Numbered from the stretch's first letter, positions 48,631 to 63,240 are shown. The stretch is 64,000 bases of DNA from Archivesica marissinica (GCA_014843695.1 CM026395.1:49024557-49088556), one strand, 5' to 3'. Notes: generated by a model not told the origin, from the letters alone. Program-made: numbers and translations.

Positions 48631-51600
48631 CCATCACACTCCACACACTCCACACACTCCACACACTCCACACACTCCATCACACTCCACACACTTCACA
48701 CACTCCACACACTCTAACACAGTCCACACACTTCACACACTCCACACACTCTAACAAAGTCCACACACCCCAACACAGTCCACACACTCCACACACTCCA
48801 CACACTCCAACACAGTCCACAAACCCCACACACTCCACACACTCCACAAACCCCACACACTCCACACTCCACACACTCCAACACAGTCCACACACTCCAA
48901 CACAGTCCACATACTCAACACAGTCCACATACTCAACACAGTCCACACACTCCACACACTCCAACACAGTCCACATACTCCAACACAGTCCACACACTCC
49001 ACACACTCCAACACAGTCCACATACTCAACACAGTCCACACACTCCACACACTCCAACACAGTCCACACACTCCAACACAGTCCACACACTCCACACACT
49101 CCAACACAGTCCACACACTCCAACACAGTCCACACACTCCAACACAGTCCACACACTACACACTCCACACAGTCCACACACTTCAACACAGTCCAAACAC
49201 TCCACACACTCCACACACTCCACTCACTCCAACACAGTCCACACACTCCACACACTCCAACACAGTCCAATACAGTCCACACAATCCAACACAGTCCACA
49301 CACTCCAACACAGTCCACATACTCCATACAGTCCACACACTCCAACACAGTCCACACACTCCAACACAGTCCACACACTCCAACACAGTCCACACACTCC
49401 AACACAGTCCACACACTCCACACAGTCCACACACTCCATACACTCCACACACTCCACACAGTCCAACACAGTCCACACACTCCATACACTCCACACAGTC
49501 CACACACTCCACACAGTCCAACACACTCCACACACTCCACACAGTCCACACACTCACACACTCCAACACAGTCCACACACTCCAACACAGTCCACACACT
49601 CCAACACAGTCCACACACTCCACACACTCTACACAGTCCACACACTCCACACACTCCAACACAGTCCACACACTCCACACACTCCAACACAGTCCACACA
49701 CTCCAATACAGTCCACACACTCCATCACAGTCCACACACTCCAACACAGTCCACACACTCCAATACAACATTCCACACACTTCCCCACTCCACAGTCCAC
49801 ACACTCCCCCACTACACACAGTCCACACACTCCACACACTCCACACACTCAACACACTCCACACACTCCAACACAGTCCACACACTCCACACACTCCAAC
49901 ACAGTCCACATACTCACACACTCCATCACAGGCCACACACTCCAACACAGTCCACACACTCCACACACTCCACACACTCCAACACAGTCCACACACTCCA
50001 CACACTCCAACACACTCTACACACTCCACACACCCCATACACTCCACACACTCCAACACAGTCCACACACTCCAACACAGTCCACACACTCCAACACAGT
50101 CCACACACTCCACACACTCCAACACAGTCCACAAACCCCACACACTCCACACACTCCACAAACCCCACACACTCCACACTCCACACACTCCAACACAGTC
50201 CACACACTCCAACACAGTCCACATACTCAACACAGTCCACATACTCAACACAGTCCACACACTCCACACACTCCAACACAGTCCACATACTCCAACACAG
50301 TCCACACACTCCACACACTCCAACACAGTCCACATACTCAACACAGTCCACACACTCCACACACTCCAACACAGTCCACACACTCCAACACAGTCCACAC
50401 ACTCCACACACTCCAACACAGTCCACACACTCCAACACAGTCCACACACTCCAACACAGTCCACACACTACACACTCCACACAGTCCACACACTTCAACA
50501 CAGTCCAAACACTCCACACACTCCACACACTCCACTCACTCCAACACAGTCCACACACTCCACACACTCCAACACAGTCCAATACAGTCCACACAATCCA
50601 ACACAGTCCACACACTCCAACACAGTCCACACTCCATACAGTCCACACACTCCAACACAGTCCACACACTCCAACACAGTCCACACACTCCAACACAGTC
50701 CACACACTCCAACACAGTCCACACACTCCACACAGTCCACACACTCCATACACTCCACATACTCCAACACAGTCCACACACTCCACATACTCAACACAGT
50801 CCACACACTCCAACACAGTCCACACACTCTACACACTCCACACACTCCAACACAGTCCACACACTCCAATACAGTCCAACACAGTCCACACACTCCACAC
50901 ACTCCACACACTCCAACACAGTCCACACATTCCACACACTCTACACACTCCACACACTCCACACACTCCAACACAGTCCACACACTCCAACACAGTCCAC
51001 ATACTCCAACACAGTCCACATACTCCACACACTCCATCACAGGCCACACACTCCAACACAGTCCACACACTCCACACACTCCAACACAGTCCACACACTC
51101 CACACACTCCACACACTCCAACACAGTCCACACACTCCACACACTCCAACACAGTCCACACACTCCACACACTCCAACACACTCCACACACTCCAACACA
51201 CTCCACACACTCCAACACAGTCCACACACTCCACACACTCCAACACAGTCCACATACTCACACACTCCATCACAGGCCACACACTCCAACACAGTCCACA
51301 CACTCCACACACTCCACACAGTCCACACACTCCACACACTCCAACACACTCTACACACTCCACACACCCCATACACTCCACATACTCCAACACAGTCCAC
51401 ACACTCCAACACAGTCCACACAGTCCACACACTCCAACACAGTCCACACACTCCAACACAGTCCACACACTCCACCACAGTCCACACACTCCAACACAGT
51501 CCACACACTCCAACACAGTCCACACACTCCAACACACTCCACACATTCCACACACTCCACTAACTCCACACACTCCAACACAGTCCACACACTCAACACA

Positions 51601-54600
51601 GTCCACATACTCCAACACAGTCCACACACTCCAACACAGTCCACATACTCCACACACTCTACACACTCCAACACAGTCCACACAGTCCAACACAGTCCAC
51701 ACACTCCATACACTCCACACAGTCCACACAGTCCACACACTCCACACAGTCCAACACAGTCCACACACTCCATACACTCCACACAGTCCACACCCTCCAA
51801 CACAGTCCAACACATTCTACACACTCCACACAGTCCACACACTCCACACACTCCAACACAGTCCACACACTCCAACACAGTCCACATACTCCACATACTC
51901 AACACAGTACACACACTCCAACACAGTCCACACACTCCACACACTCTACACACTCCACACACTCCAACACAGTCCACACACTCTACACACTCCAACACAG
52001 TCCACACACTCTAATACAGTCCACACATTCCACACACTCCACACACTCCAACACAGCCCACACATTCCACACAGTCCACACACTCCAACACAGTCCACAA
52101 ACTCCACACAGTCCAACACAGTCCACATACTCCCACACAGTCCACACAGTCCAACACAGTCCACACACTCCATACACTCCACACAGTCCACACACTCCAC
52201 ACAGTCCAACACAGTCCACACACTCCATACACTCCACACAGTCCACACCCTCCAACACAGTCCAACACACTCTACACACTCCACACAGTCCACACACTCC
52301 ACACACTCCAACACAGTCCACACACTCCAACACAGTCCACACACTCCACATACTCAGCACAGTCCACACACTCCAACACAGTCCACACACTCCACACACT
52401 CTACACACTCCACACACTCCAACACAGTCCACACACTCCACACAGTCCACACAGTCCACCACAGTCCACACACTCCAACACACTCCAACACAGTCCACAC
52501 ACTCCACACAGTCCAACACAGTCCACATACTCCCACACAGTCCACACAGTCCAACGCAGTCCACACACTCCATACACTCCACACAGTCCACACACTCCAC
52601 ACAGTCCAACACAGTCCACACACTCCATACACTCCACACAGTCCACACCCTCCAACACAGTCCAACACACTCTACACACTCCACACAGTCCACACACTCC
52701 ACACACTCCAACACAGTCCACACACTCCAACACAGTCCACACCCTCCACATACTCAGCACAATCCACACACTCCAACACAGTCCACACACTCCACACACT
52801 CCAACACAGTCCACACACTCCAACACAGTCCACACACTCCACACAGTCCACACACTCCAACACAGTCCACACACTCCAACACAGTCCACACACTCCAACA
52901 CACTCCACACATTCCACACACTCCACACTCCACACACTCCAACACAGTCCACACACTCAACACAGTCCACACACTCCAACACAGTCCACACACTCCAACA
53001 CAGTCCACAACTCCACACACTCTACACACTCCAACACAGTCCACACAGTCCAACACAGTCCACACACTCCATACACTCCACACAGTCCACACAGTCCACA
53101 CACTCCACACAGTCCAACACAGTCCACACACTCCAACACTCCACACAGTCCACACCCTCCAACACAGTCCAACACATTCTACACACTCCACACAGTCCAC
53201 ACACTCCACACATCCAACACAGTCCACACACTCCAACACAGTCCACACACTCCACACACTCACACAGTACACACCCTCCAACACAGTCCAACACACTCTA
53301 CACACTCCACACAGTCCACCCACTCTACACACTCCAACACAGTCCACACACTCCAACACAGTCCACACACTCCACATACTCAACACAGTCCACACACTCC
53401 AACACAGTCCACACACTCCACACACTCTACACAGTCCACACACTCCACACACTCCAACACAGTCCACACACTCCATCACAGTCCACACACTCCAACACAG
53501 TCCACACACTCCACTACATACATTCCACACACTTCCCCACTCCACAGTCCACAACTCCCCCACTACACACAGTCCACACATTCAACACACTCAACACAGT
53601 CCACACACTCCAACACAGTCCACACACTCCAACACAGTCCACACACTCCACACACTCCATACACTCCACACACTCCACAGACTCAACACAGTCCACACAC
53701 TCCAACACAGTCCACACACTCCACACAGTCCACCACAGTCCACACACTCCAACACAGTCCACACACTCCAACACAGTCCACACACTCCATACACTCCACA
53801 CACTCCACACAGTCCAACACAGTCCACACACTCCATACACTCCACACAGTCCACACCCTCCAACACAGTCCAACACACTCTACACACTCCACACAGTCCA
53901 CCCACTAACACACTCCAACACAGTCCACACACTCCAACACAGTCCACACACTCCACATACTCAACACAGTCCACACACTCCAACACAGTCCACACACTCC
54001 ACACACTCTACACAGTCCACACACTCCACACACTCCAACACAGTCCACACACTCCACACAATCCACACACTCCCACACAGTCCACACAGTCCAACACAGT
54101 CCACACACTCCATACACTCCACACAGTCCACACACTCCACACAGTCCAACACAGTCCACACACTCCAACACTCCACACAGTCCACACACTCCACACACTC
54201 CAACACAGTCCACACACTCCACACATCCACACACCCAAACAGTCCACACACTCCAACACAGTCCACACACTCCAACACAGTCCACACACTCCATCCACAC
54301 ACTCATCACACTCCACACACTCCACACACTCCACACACTCCAACACAGTCCACACACTCCATCACAGTCCACACACTCCAACACAGTCCACACACTCCAC
54401 CACAAATATTCCACACACTTCCCCACTCCACAGTCCACACAGTCCACACAGTCCACATACTCCCCCACTACACACAGTCCACACACTCCAACACAGTCCA
54501 CACACTCCACACACTCCATACACTCCACACACTCAACACAGTCCACACACTCAACACAGTCCACACACTCCACACACTCCATACACTCCACACAGTCCAC

Positions 54601-57600
54601 ACAGTCCACCCACTCCATACAGTCCACACAGTCCACCCACTCCAACACAGTCCACTCACTCCACACACTCCAACACAGTCCACACACTCCAACACAGTCC
54701 ACACACTCAAACACTCCACACATTCCACACTCCACACACTCCAACACAGTCCACACACTCCAACACAGTCCACACACTCTAATACAGTCCACACATTCCA
54801 CACACTCCAACACAGTCCACACACTCCACACACTCCAACACAGTCCACACACTCCACACATTCCAACACAGCCCACACATTCCACACACTCCACACAGTC
54901 CACACATCCACACACTCCAACACAGTCCACACACTCCACACACTCCAACACAGTCCACACACTCCACACATTCCAACACAGCCCACACATTCCACACACT
55001 CCACACAGTCCACCACAGTCCACACACTCCAACACAGTCCACACACTCCATACACTCCACACAGTACACACCCTCCAACACAGTCCAACACACTCTACAC
55101 ACTCCACACAGTCCACCCACTCTACACACTCCAACACAGTCCACACACACCAACACAGTCCACACACTCCACATACTCAACACAGTCCACACACTCCAAC
55201 ACAGTCCACACACTCCACACACTCTACACAGTCCACACACTCCACACACTCCAACACAGTCCACACACTCCATCACAGTCCACACACTCCAACACAGTCC
55301 ACACACTCCACTACATACATTCCACACACTTCCCCACTCCACAGTCCACACACTCCCCCACTACACACAGTCCACACATTCAACACACTCAACACAGTCC
55401 ACACACTCCAACACAGTCCACACACTCCAACACAGTCCACACACTCCACACACTCCATACACTCCACACACTCCACAGACTCAACACAGTCCACACACTC
55501 CAACACAGTCCACACACTCCACACAGTCCACCACAGTCCACACACTCCAACACAGTCCACACACTCCAACACAGTCCACACACTCCATACACTCCACACA
55601 CTCCACACAGTCCAACACAGTCCACACACTCCATACACTCCACACAGTCCACACCCTCCAACACAGTCCAACACACTCTACACACTCCACACAGTCCACC
55701 CACTATACACACTCCAACACAGTCCACACACTCCAACACAGTCCACACACTCCACATACTCAACACAGTCCACACACTCCAACACAGTCCACACACTCCA
55801 CACACTCTACACAGTCCACACACTCCACACACTCCAACACAGTCCACACACTCCACACACTCCACACACTCCACACACTCCACACAGTCCACACAGTCCA
55901 CACACTCCACACACTCCACACAGTCCACACACTCCACACACTCCACACAGTCCAACACTCCATACACTCCACACAGCACACACTCCACACACTCCAACAC
56001 AGTCCACACACTCCACAATCCACACACTCCAACACAGTCCACACACTCCAACACAGTCCACACACTCCAACACACTCCACACACTCCAACACAGTCCACA
56101 CATCCAACACAGTCCACACACCCAACTCCATACACTCCACACAGTCCACACACTCCACACAGTCCACACACTCCAACACAGTCCACACACTCCACACACT
56201 CCAACACAGTCCACACACTCCACACACTCAACACAGTCCACACACTCCACACACTCCAACACAGTCCACACACTCACACACTCCAACACAGTCCACACAC
56301 TCCAATACAGTCCACACACTCCACACACTCCAACACAGTCCACACACTCCACACACTAACACACTCCACACACTCCAACACAGTCCACACACTCTACACA
56401 CTCCAACACAGTCCACACACTCAACACAGTCCACACACTCCACACACTCCACACACTCCAACACAGCCCACACATTCCACACAGTCCACACACTCCACCC
56501 AGTCCACACACTCCACACAGTCCACCACAGTCCACACACTCCAACACAGTCCACACACTCCACACAGTCCAACACAGTCCACATACTCCCACACAGTCTA
56601 CACAGTCCAACACAGTCCACACACTCCATACACTCCACACAGTCCACACACTCCACACAGTCCAACACAGTCCACACACTCCATACACTCCACACAGTCC
56701 ACACACTCAACACAGTCCAACACAGTCCACCACACATCCACACAGTCCACACACTCCACACACCAACACAGTCCACACACTCCACACAGTCCACACACTC
56801 CAATACCCAACACAGTCCACACACTCAACATCCACACATCCACACACTCCACATCCACACTCCAACACAGTCCACACAGTCCACACACTCAACACAGTCA
56901 CACCATCCAACACAGTCCACACACTCCACACACTCTACACACTCCACACACTCCAACACAGTCCACACACTCTACACACTCCAACACAGTCCACACACTC
57001 TCAACACAGTCCACACACTCCACACATCCACCACTCCACACATCCACACATCCACCACTCCACACATCCACCACTCCACACACTCCAACACAGTCCACAC
57101 ACTCCACACAGTCCACACACTCCAACACAGTCCACCACTCCACACAGTCCAACACAGTCCACACACTCCAACACAGTCCACACACTCCACACAGTCCACA
57201 CACTCCAACACAGTCCACACACTCCACCACACTCCAACACCACCAGTCCACCCACTCCACACACCACCCAAACAGTCCACACACTCCACACACTCCATAC
57301 ACACGCCCACACACTCCAACAAACTCCACACACTCCAACACAGTCCAAACACTCCACACACTCCAACACAGTCCACAACACCACACACACACAGTCCACA
57401 CACTCCAAACATCCACACATCACACTCCACACACTCAACACAGTCCACACACTCCACACAGTCCAACACACTCCACACACTCCACACACCCCACACACTC
57501 CACACACTCCAACACAGTCCACACACTCCAACACAGTCCACACACTCCAACACAGTCCACACACTCCACACACTCCAACACAGTCCACACACTCCACACA

Positions 57601-57921
57601 CTCCACACACTCCACAAACCCCACACACTCCACACTCCACACACTCCAACACAGTCCACACACTCCAACACAGTCCACACACTCCACACCCGTCCACACA
57701 CTCAACACAGTCCACCACTAAACACAGTCCACACACTCCAACACAGTCCACACACTCCACACACTCCAACACAGTCCACACACTCAACACAGTCCAACAC
57801 ACTCCACACACTCCAACACACCCCACACACTCCACACAGTCCACACAGTCCACACACTCCACACAGTCCACACAGTCCACCACAGTCCACACACTCCAAC
57901 ACAGTCCACACACTCCACACA
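48631..57921. repeat. CA-rich 9/10-bp satellite in intron 7, left part
   Basis: A long array of three short words, ccacacact, ccacacagt and ccaacacagt, mixed in higher-order patterns. The + strand is almost free of G outside 'cagt', which gives strong strand asymmetry. The minus strand therefore reads as long open frames of Cys-, Val- and Trp-rich repeats, and the plus strand as His/Thr/Ser repeats; neither looks like a gene. Higher-order blocks are clear: 49026-49223 recurs at 50338-50535 (shift 1,312) and 53683-53901 at 55481-55699 (shift 1,798). Confidence 0.97.
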
Positions 57922-58921
57922 NNNNNNNNNNNNNNNNNNNNNNNNNNNNNNNNNNNNNNNNNNNNNNNNNNNNNNNNNNNNNNNNNNNNNNNNNNNNNNN
58001 NNNNNNNNNNNNNNNNNNNNNNNNNNNNNNNNNNNNNNNNNNNNNNNNNNNNNNNNNNNNNNNNNNNNNNNNNNNNNNNNNNNNNNNNNNNNNNNNNNNN
58101 NNNNNNNNNNNNNNNNNNNNNNNNNNNNNNNNNNNNNNNNNNNNNNNNNNNNNNNNNNNNNNNNNNNNNNNNNNNNNNNNNNNNNNNNNNNNNNNNNNNN
58201 NNNNNNNNNNNNNNNNNNNNNNNNNNNNNNNNNNNNNNNNNNNNNNNNNNNNNNNNNNNNNNNNNNNNNNNNNNNNNNNNNNNNNNNNNNNNNNNNNNNN
58301 NNNNNNNNNNNNNNNNNNNNNNNNNNNNNNNNNNNNNNNNNNNNNNNNNNNNNNNNNNNNNNNNNNNNNNNNNNNNNNNNNNNNNNNNNNNNNNNNNNNN
58401 NNNNNNNNNNNNNNNNNNNNNNNNNNNNNNNNNNNNNNNNNNNNNNNNNNNNNNNNNNNNNNNNNNNNNNNNNNNNNNNNNNNNNNNNNNNNNNNNNNNN
58501 NNNNNNNNNNNNNNNNNNNNNNNNNNNNNNNNNNNNNNNNNNNNNNNNNNNNNNNNNNNNNNNNNNNNNNNNNNNNNNNNNNNNNNNNNNNNNNNNNNNN
58601 NNNNNNNNNNNNNNNNNNNNNNNNNNNNNNNNNNNNNNNNNNNNNNNNNNNNNNNNNNNNNNNNNNNNNNNNNNNNNNNNNNNNNNNNNNNNNNNNNNNN
58701 NNNNNNNNNNNNNNNNNNNNNNNNNNNNNNNNNNNNNNNNNNNNNNNNNNNNNNNNNNNNNNNNNNNNNNNNNNNNNNNNNNNNNNNNNNNNNNNNNNNN
58801 NNNNNNNNNNNNNNNNNNNNNNNNNNNNNNNNNNNNNNNNNNNNNNNNNNNNNNNNNNNNNNNNNNNNNNNNNNNNNNNNNNNNNNNNNNNNNNNNNNNN
58901 NNNNNNNNNNNNNNNNNNNNN
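57922..58921. other. assembly gap (1,000 N)
   Basis: Exactly 1,000 N inside the CA-rich array; true size unknown. Confidence 0.98.
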
Positions 58922-60150
58922 CACACACTCCATACACTCCACACAGTCCACACACTCCACACAGTCCAACACAGTCCACACACTCCATACAATCCACACA
59001 GTCCACACAGTCCAACACAGTCCACACACTCCACACACTCCACACAGTCCACACACTCCACACACTCCAACACAGTCCACACACTCCAACACAGTCCACA
59101 CACTCCACATACTAACACAGTCCACACACTCCAACACAGTCCAACACACTCTACACACTCCACACAGTCCACACACTCTACACACTCCAACACAGTCCAC
59201 ACACTCCAACACAGTCCACACACTCCACACATTCCACACAGTCCACACACTCCAACACAGTCCACACACTCCACACACTCCACACAGTCCACACACTCCA
59301 CACACTCCAACACAGTCCACACACTCCATCACAGTCCACACACTCCAACACAGTCCACACACTCCACTACATACATTCCACACACTTCCCCACTCCACAG
59401 TCCACACACTCCACCACTACACACAGTCCACACACTCCACACACACAACACAGTCCACACACTCCAACACAGTCCACACACTCCAACACAGTCCACACAC
59501 TCCACACACTCCACACACTCCCCAATTCCACACAATCACACCAATCCCCCACTGCAACACTGCACACACTCCACAACTCACAAGTCCACACACACCCACT
59601 ACACACACTCCACACACACATTCCACACACTCCCCCACTACAATATCACACAGTCCACACACTCCACACAGTCCCACACACATATCCACACACTCACACA
59701 CTCCACACACTCCACACACTCCACACACTCCCCCACTACACACAGTCCACACAGTCCACACACTCCAACAGTGCACACATCCACACATTCCCCCACTACA
59801 CACACTACACAGTCCACACACTCCACACAGTCCACACACTCCCACTACACACACTCCACATAGTCCACACACTCCCCACTACACACACTCCACACAGTCC
59901 ACACACTCCACCAGTCCACACACTCCACACAGCCAAACACTCCCCATACACCACTCCACACAGTCCACACACTCCCACACTACACACACTCAAACAGTCC
60001 ACCACACTCCACACAGTCCACACACTCCCCCACTACACACACTCCACACAGTCCACACACTCCACACAGTCCACTCCCCCACTACACACACTCCACACAC
60101 TCCACACAGTCCACACACTCCCCCACTAAACAACACTCCTCACAGTCTCT
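58922..60150. repeat. CA-rich satellite in intron 7, right part
   Basis: It continues the 9/10-bp words. From about 59630 it becomes a variant type with 'cccccactacacacactcca' and 'cacagtccacacact'. The edge at about 60150 is abrupt and abuts a transposase fossil. Confidence 0.95.
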
Positions 60151-60157
60151 ACGACAT

Positions 60158-60660
60158 TCAAGTCTGGGAATTACTAGCCCAATCCTCATCCCGGTTTTCC
60201 GAACACCACTGCTGTGTACTAGCAGCCATAGCCCCATCCTGTTGAAAGACAACAGTTATTCTGTTTAGTGCGAGCTTTATTTGTTTTATTTTTCCAGTTG
60301 TAGCCCAACATATTAGGGCAGGATTTAGTTTTTTCCCAAGCACTTGTTTCTGGTAATAATCTGCTGTGATTGTTTTTCCATTTAGAACCATGTGTAGTCT
60401 AGAAAGTTCATCATATACCCCCATTACTCCTCAGACCATGACTTTGGTGCTGTTCTTCACTCAGGTGACGTCAGGTACCTCATTACACTGCGATCCCCAC
60501 ACTATATCGTAATTTGTCTTGTCAATCAGCCCCATATCCAAAAATTCTTGTCCTATCAGATCTTCAAATTTAATTGACAGGCAGCATCTTACTACAGTTT
60601 GTTTACTTGCGTGCTTGAAAATTCCTTGGTAATGGTGCGCATGCCAATACAACATCATGA
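60158..60660 (-). pseudogene. Tc1/mariner-type transposase fragment
   Basis: On the minus strand one frame gives, from right to left, GQEFLDMGLIDKTNYDIVWG, then VKNSTKVMV, then SRLHMVLNGKTITADYYQKQ and VVFQQDGAMAAS. The last parts resemble the DDE region of Tc1/mariner transposases, where a D-containing ITADYY segment and FQQDGAPAH are typical. Two in-frame TGA stops interrupt it at about 60430-60460. Neither the N-terminal DNA-binding part nor terminal repeats are seen. A dead fragment of roughly 165 codons in antisense orientation inside CLP1 intron 7. Confidence 0.75.
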
Positions 60661-60788
60661 GAATTGTACTACACTGAGGAACATTATTATGGAATACACA
60701 GGGTATATTTCAATAGTATGTGATCAATATTAAATGAAATGCAATTGATTTTGCAATCTGAACCAACATTTTACATGCCATTTATATT

Positions 60789-61226
60789 GTGAACACCCCA
60801 CCCCCTACATACACAACCCGATACAACACCCCACCCCCTACATACACAACCCGATACAACACCCCACCCCCTACATACACAACCCGATACAACACCCCAC
60901 CCCCTACATACACAACCCGATACAACACCCCACCCCCTACATACACAACCCGATACAACACCCCACCCCCTACATACACAACCCGATACAACATGTCCCC
61001 ACCCCCTACATACACAACCCGATACAACACCCCACCCCCTACATACACAACCCGATACAACACCCCACCCCCTACATACACAACCCGATACAACACCCCA
61101 CCCCCTACATACACAACCCGATACAACACCCCACCCCCTACATACACAACCCGATACAACACCCCACCCCCTACATACACAACCCGATACAACACCCCAC
61201 CCCCTACATACACAACCCGATACAAC
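60789..61226. repeat. 33-bp minisatellite, highly homogeneous
   Basis: About 13 copies of 'aacaccccaccccctacata' plus 'cacaacccgatac'. Copies look identical apart from one near 60990 where the unit start reads 'aacatgtccccaccccc'. Period 33 is a multiple of three and leaves frames open on both strands. The C-tracts (four and five C) give short G-runs on the minus strand. Confidence 0.97.
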
Positions 61227-61233
61227 AAATAGT

Positions 61234-61316
61234 TGAACTGATGGCACATTGAACCGACAGCACATTGTACTGACAGCACATTGTACCGACACCACATTGT
61301 ACTGACAGCACATTGT
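61234..61316. repeat. 16-bp repeat, about five copies
   Basis: 'gcacattgtactgaca' and close variants from 61244 to 61316, directly after the 33-bp array. Confidence 0.85.
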
Positions 61317-61329
61317 TTTCTTTTCTATG

Positions 61330-61820
61330 TTGTTTATCACTCCAACCGTAGAGAGGAAACAGTAATGTCACGGCTGAGACTTGGACAGACCAGTTTCACA
61401 CACTCATTTTTATTGAAAAGAGAGGATCCACCATGGTGTATACCATGCCATTCCTCTATAAATGTTGAACACATCTTAATTCACTGTGTAGATTTAGCAC
61501 TCATATGCCAAAAATATTATACAGTTATGACAATGAAGGAGCTTTTCGACACAGTCTATTTTAATTACATCATTGCATTTTTAAAAGAATCACATATTTT
61601 TCATAAATTATAACGATTTACTGGTTTATATACAGTTTTACAAGTGACGTTTTTTGTCATTGCATTTTTACAGCTTGATAAATTTTGTTACAATTGACCG
61701 TCATTACAATTTTACTACATACATGTATTTTATCTACATATAATTTTACGTATCTTGTATACAATATACTTAACCCGGCGCGATATAGCCTGAACTGTGC
61801 AGATGCTCTGTTAAGCCAAA
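61330..61820 (+). mobile_element. 5'-truncated non-LTR retrotransposon 3' end
   Basis: The frame to the stop at 61611-61613 gives MSRLRLGQTSFTHSFLLKRE, then CIPCHSSINVEHILIHC and MKELFDTV. This is the extreme C-terminus of Jockey-type LINE polymerases: an arginine-rich RLRxG segment, then a Cys-x2-Cys-x7-His-x4-Cys zinc-knuckle-like motif. Reverse transcriptase and endonuclease are absent. The stop is followed by an AT-rich 3' region up to about 61820, with 'cccggcgcgatatagcctga' as a likely LINE tail. Sense orientation in intron 7. Truncation at the 5' end is normal for LINE insertions. Confidence 0.75.
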
Positions 61821-61849
61821 TTTGCCAGAACGCACAACAAAACATCTGT

Positions 61850-62250
61850 TAAAATATGTTGCATGTCGGGCCACGAAAAAATGCATTGCCATTGGTCAAA
61901 ATAATTGCTTATTGCGTTAAAATTTAATAAATATCCATACAGTATCTGTATGATGTCCAATGAAATATCATGAAGGAAATCATCCGTTGTAATCAAAAGA
62001 TAATGCCATTCACCGAGAAATGAAACCGTATCACTATATTAGATTCGTTGCTACCTCCACCAAAGAGCCATGGTTTTGTCCTGTTTATTGTTTGTTTGTT
62101 TGTTTGTCTGTTTGTTTGTTTGTCTGTTAGCAGGAGTGTACAATATTTATGAACTTTACTTAATGGTGGGTCTCGAGGTCAAGGACCCATTCGATTCTGA
62201 GGTGATCTGGACCTAAGATTCACAGGAATCTTTCCTATGGTGAATATACA
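61850..62250. other. intron 7 sequence; TTTG-rich microsatellite
   Basis: Mostly unremarkable. A (TTTG/TCTG)n microsatellite lies at about 62086-62128. Confidence 0.7.
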
Positions 62251-62254
62251 TGCA

Positions 62255-62420
62255 CCGATGCAACCCATGTTCGATCCTCGGAACGAGAATTATGTGAGAT
62301 GGTACTGTTGTTGCCAAATTGGTCAGGTGGGCTTTCTACTGGGATTCTGGTTTCCTCCCATATGAATGACCAGATATACGCTTTCAATCATGCCAACGGG
62401 AGATTAATGTAAATTGTTAA
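62255..62420 (+). mobile_element. SINE family B, degraded copy
   Basis: It shares 'gatgcaacccatgttcgatc', 'gagatggtactgttgttgcc', 'ggtttcctcccatatgaatg' and 'catgccaacgggag' with the element at 24461-24668. Box A is lost and box B is altered (ATGTTCGATCC). It lies about 330 bp upstream of exon 8. Confidence 0.65.
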
Positions 62421-62753
62421 AATACACAATCGTTAAATATAGTTTTTTTTACTAACCTCACCTAAAAGCATTTTCCAGACATTGGCATTTTGAAATCCAG
62501 GAAAGAGGGCTGCTGTGTTTGGTTGATTTTGGTACATTTTACTTTACTATGGATGCCATTATTGGAGAATGATTGTTACTACCCAGAAGTAGAACCGTGT
62601 ACCGATCTTACCCTTCGCTATGAAGAGTTAACAAAGGGATGTAATTTGAACTGTACATATTAACTATGCATTAGGAATGAGTTATTTGTAATAGAACACC
62701 AGCATGATAAATTCCGACCAAACCAGACTTGCAGTATTCTTGTCAAATTGCAG

Positions 62754-62892
62754 GTTGTAGAAAGAAACCACGCGGCTAGAACTGAAGCAAGGGATTCCAA
62801 AGTCCGTGAATATTTCTATGGAAGCAAAAATACACTGTTCCCTCACACGTTTGAGGTGAACTGTGTCAATATCAAAATATATAAAATCGGAG
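62754..62892 (+). CDS. CLP1: CLP1 exon with the arginine-rich lid segment
   Basis: This 139-bp exon (46 codons plus one base) gives VVERNHAARTEARDSKVREY, then FYGSKNTLFPHTFEVNCVNI and KIYKIG. Other CLP1 proteins read [20 protein letters not shown] and FYG, ending KIYKVGA. The arginines after VVER belong to the lid that closes over ATP and RNA, and the segment then enters the C-terminal domain. Acceptor 'aaattgcag' ends 62753 and donor gtatgg starts 62893 (phase 1). Roughly 95 C-terminal residues must be encoded beyond the window or in an unrecognised exon before its edge. Confidence 0.95.
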
Positions 62893-63240
62893 GTATGGTG
62901 TTTATATATTCATATATATTAGTTACCTAACTAAATTAAAATGAATCCCGTGCAAAGACTGTAGTACAATCAATGAGAGGATGTAATAATCCAATAAATA
63001 ATGTATTTTAAATGTATGTGTTAGGAGTTTGCAAAGCGTAGAACCTTGATGCTTGAGTACTCGAGACACGGTTCCGATCGAATACTCGGAAACTATTATT
63101 TGTTTCTTGGCTAGATGTACATTGCATTAATGGGAACGTACTGTATACGTGGATAACATCATGGGTTGAAATGTGATATTCCCGACTTTTCACGGGCGGA
63201 AATGTTTGCGTTAGGATGATTTCTGGTTATACCGTATTAT
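62893..63240. other. intron 8, 5' part, no features seen
   Basis: AT-rich intronic sequence with no recognisable exon or element ends. Confidence 0.45.

Noticed and set aside
48609..59535. Cys/Val/Trp-rich (-) and His/Thr/Ser-rich (+) frames in the CA-rich tract
   Set aside because: Shadows of 9-bp words that lack stops; multiple overlapping frames and gap-spanning frames filled with X.
48631..60150. Telomere or subtelomere
   Set aside because: The words are CCACACACT/CCAACACAGT, not the TTAGGG type of animals, and the tract lies between two exons of one gene.
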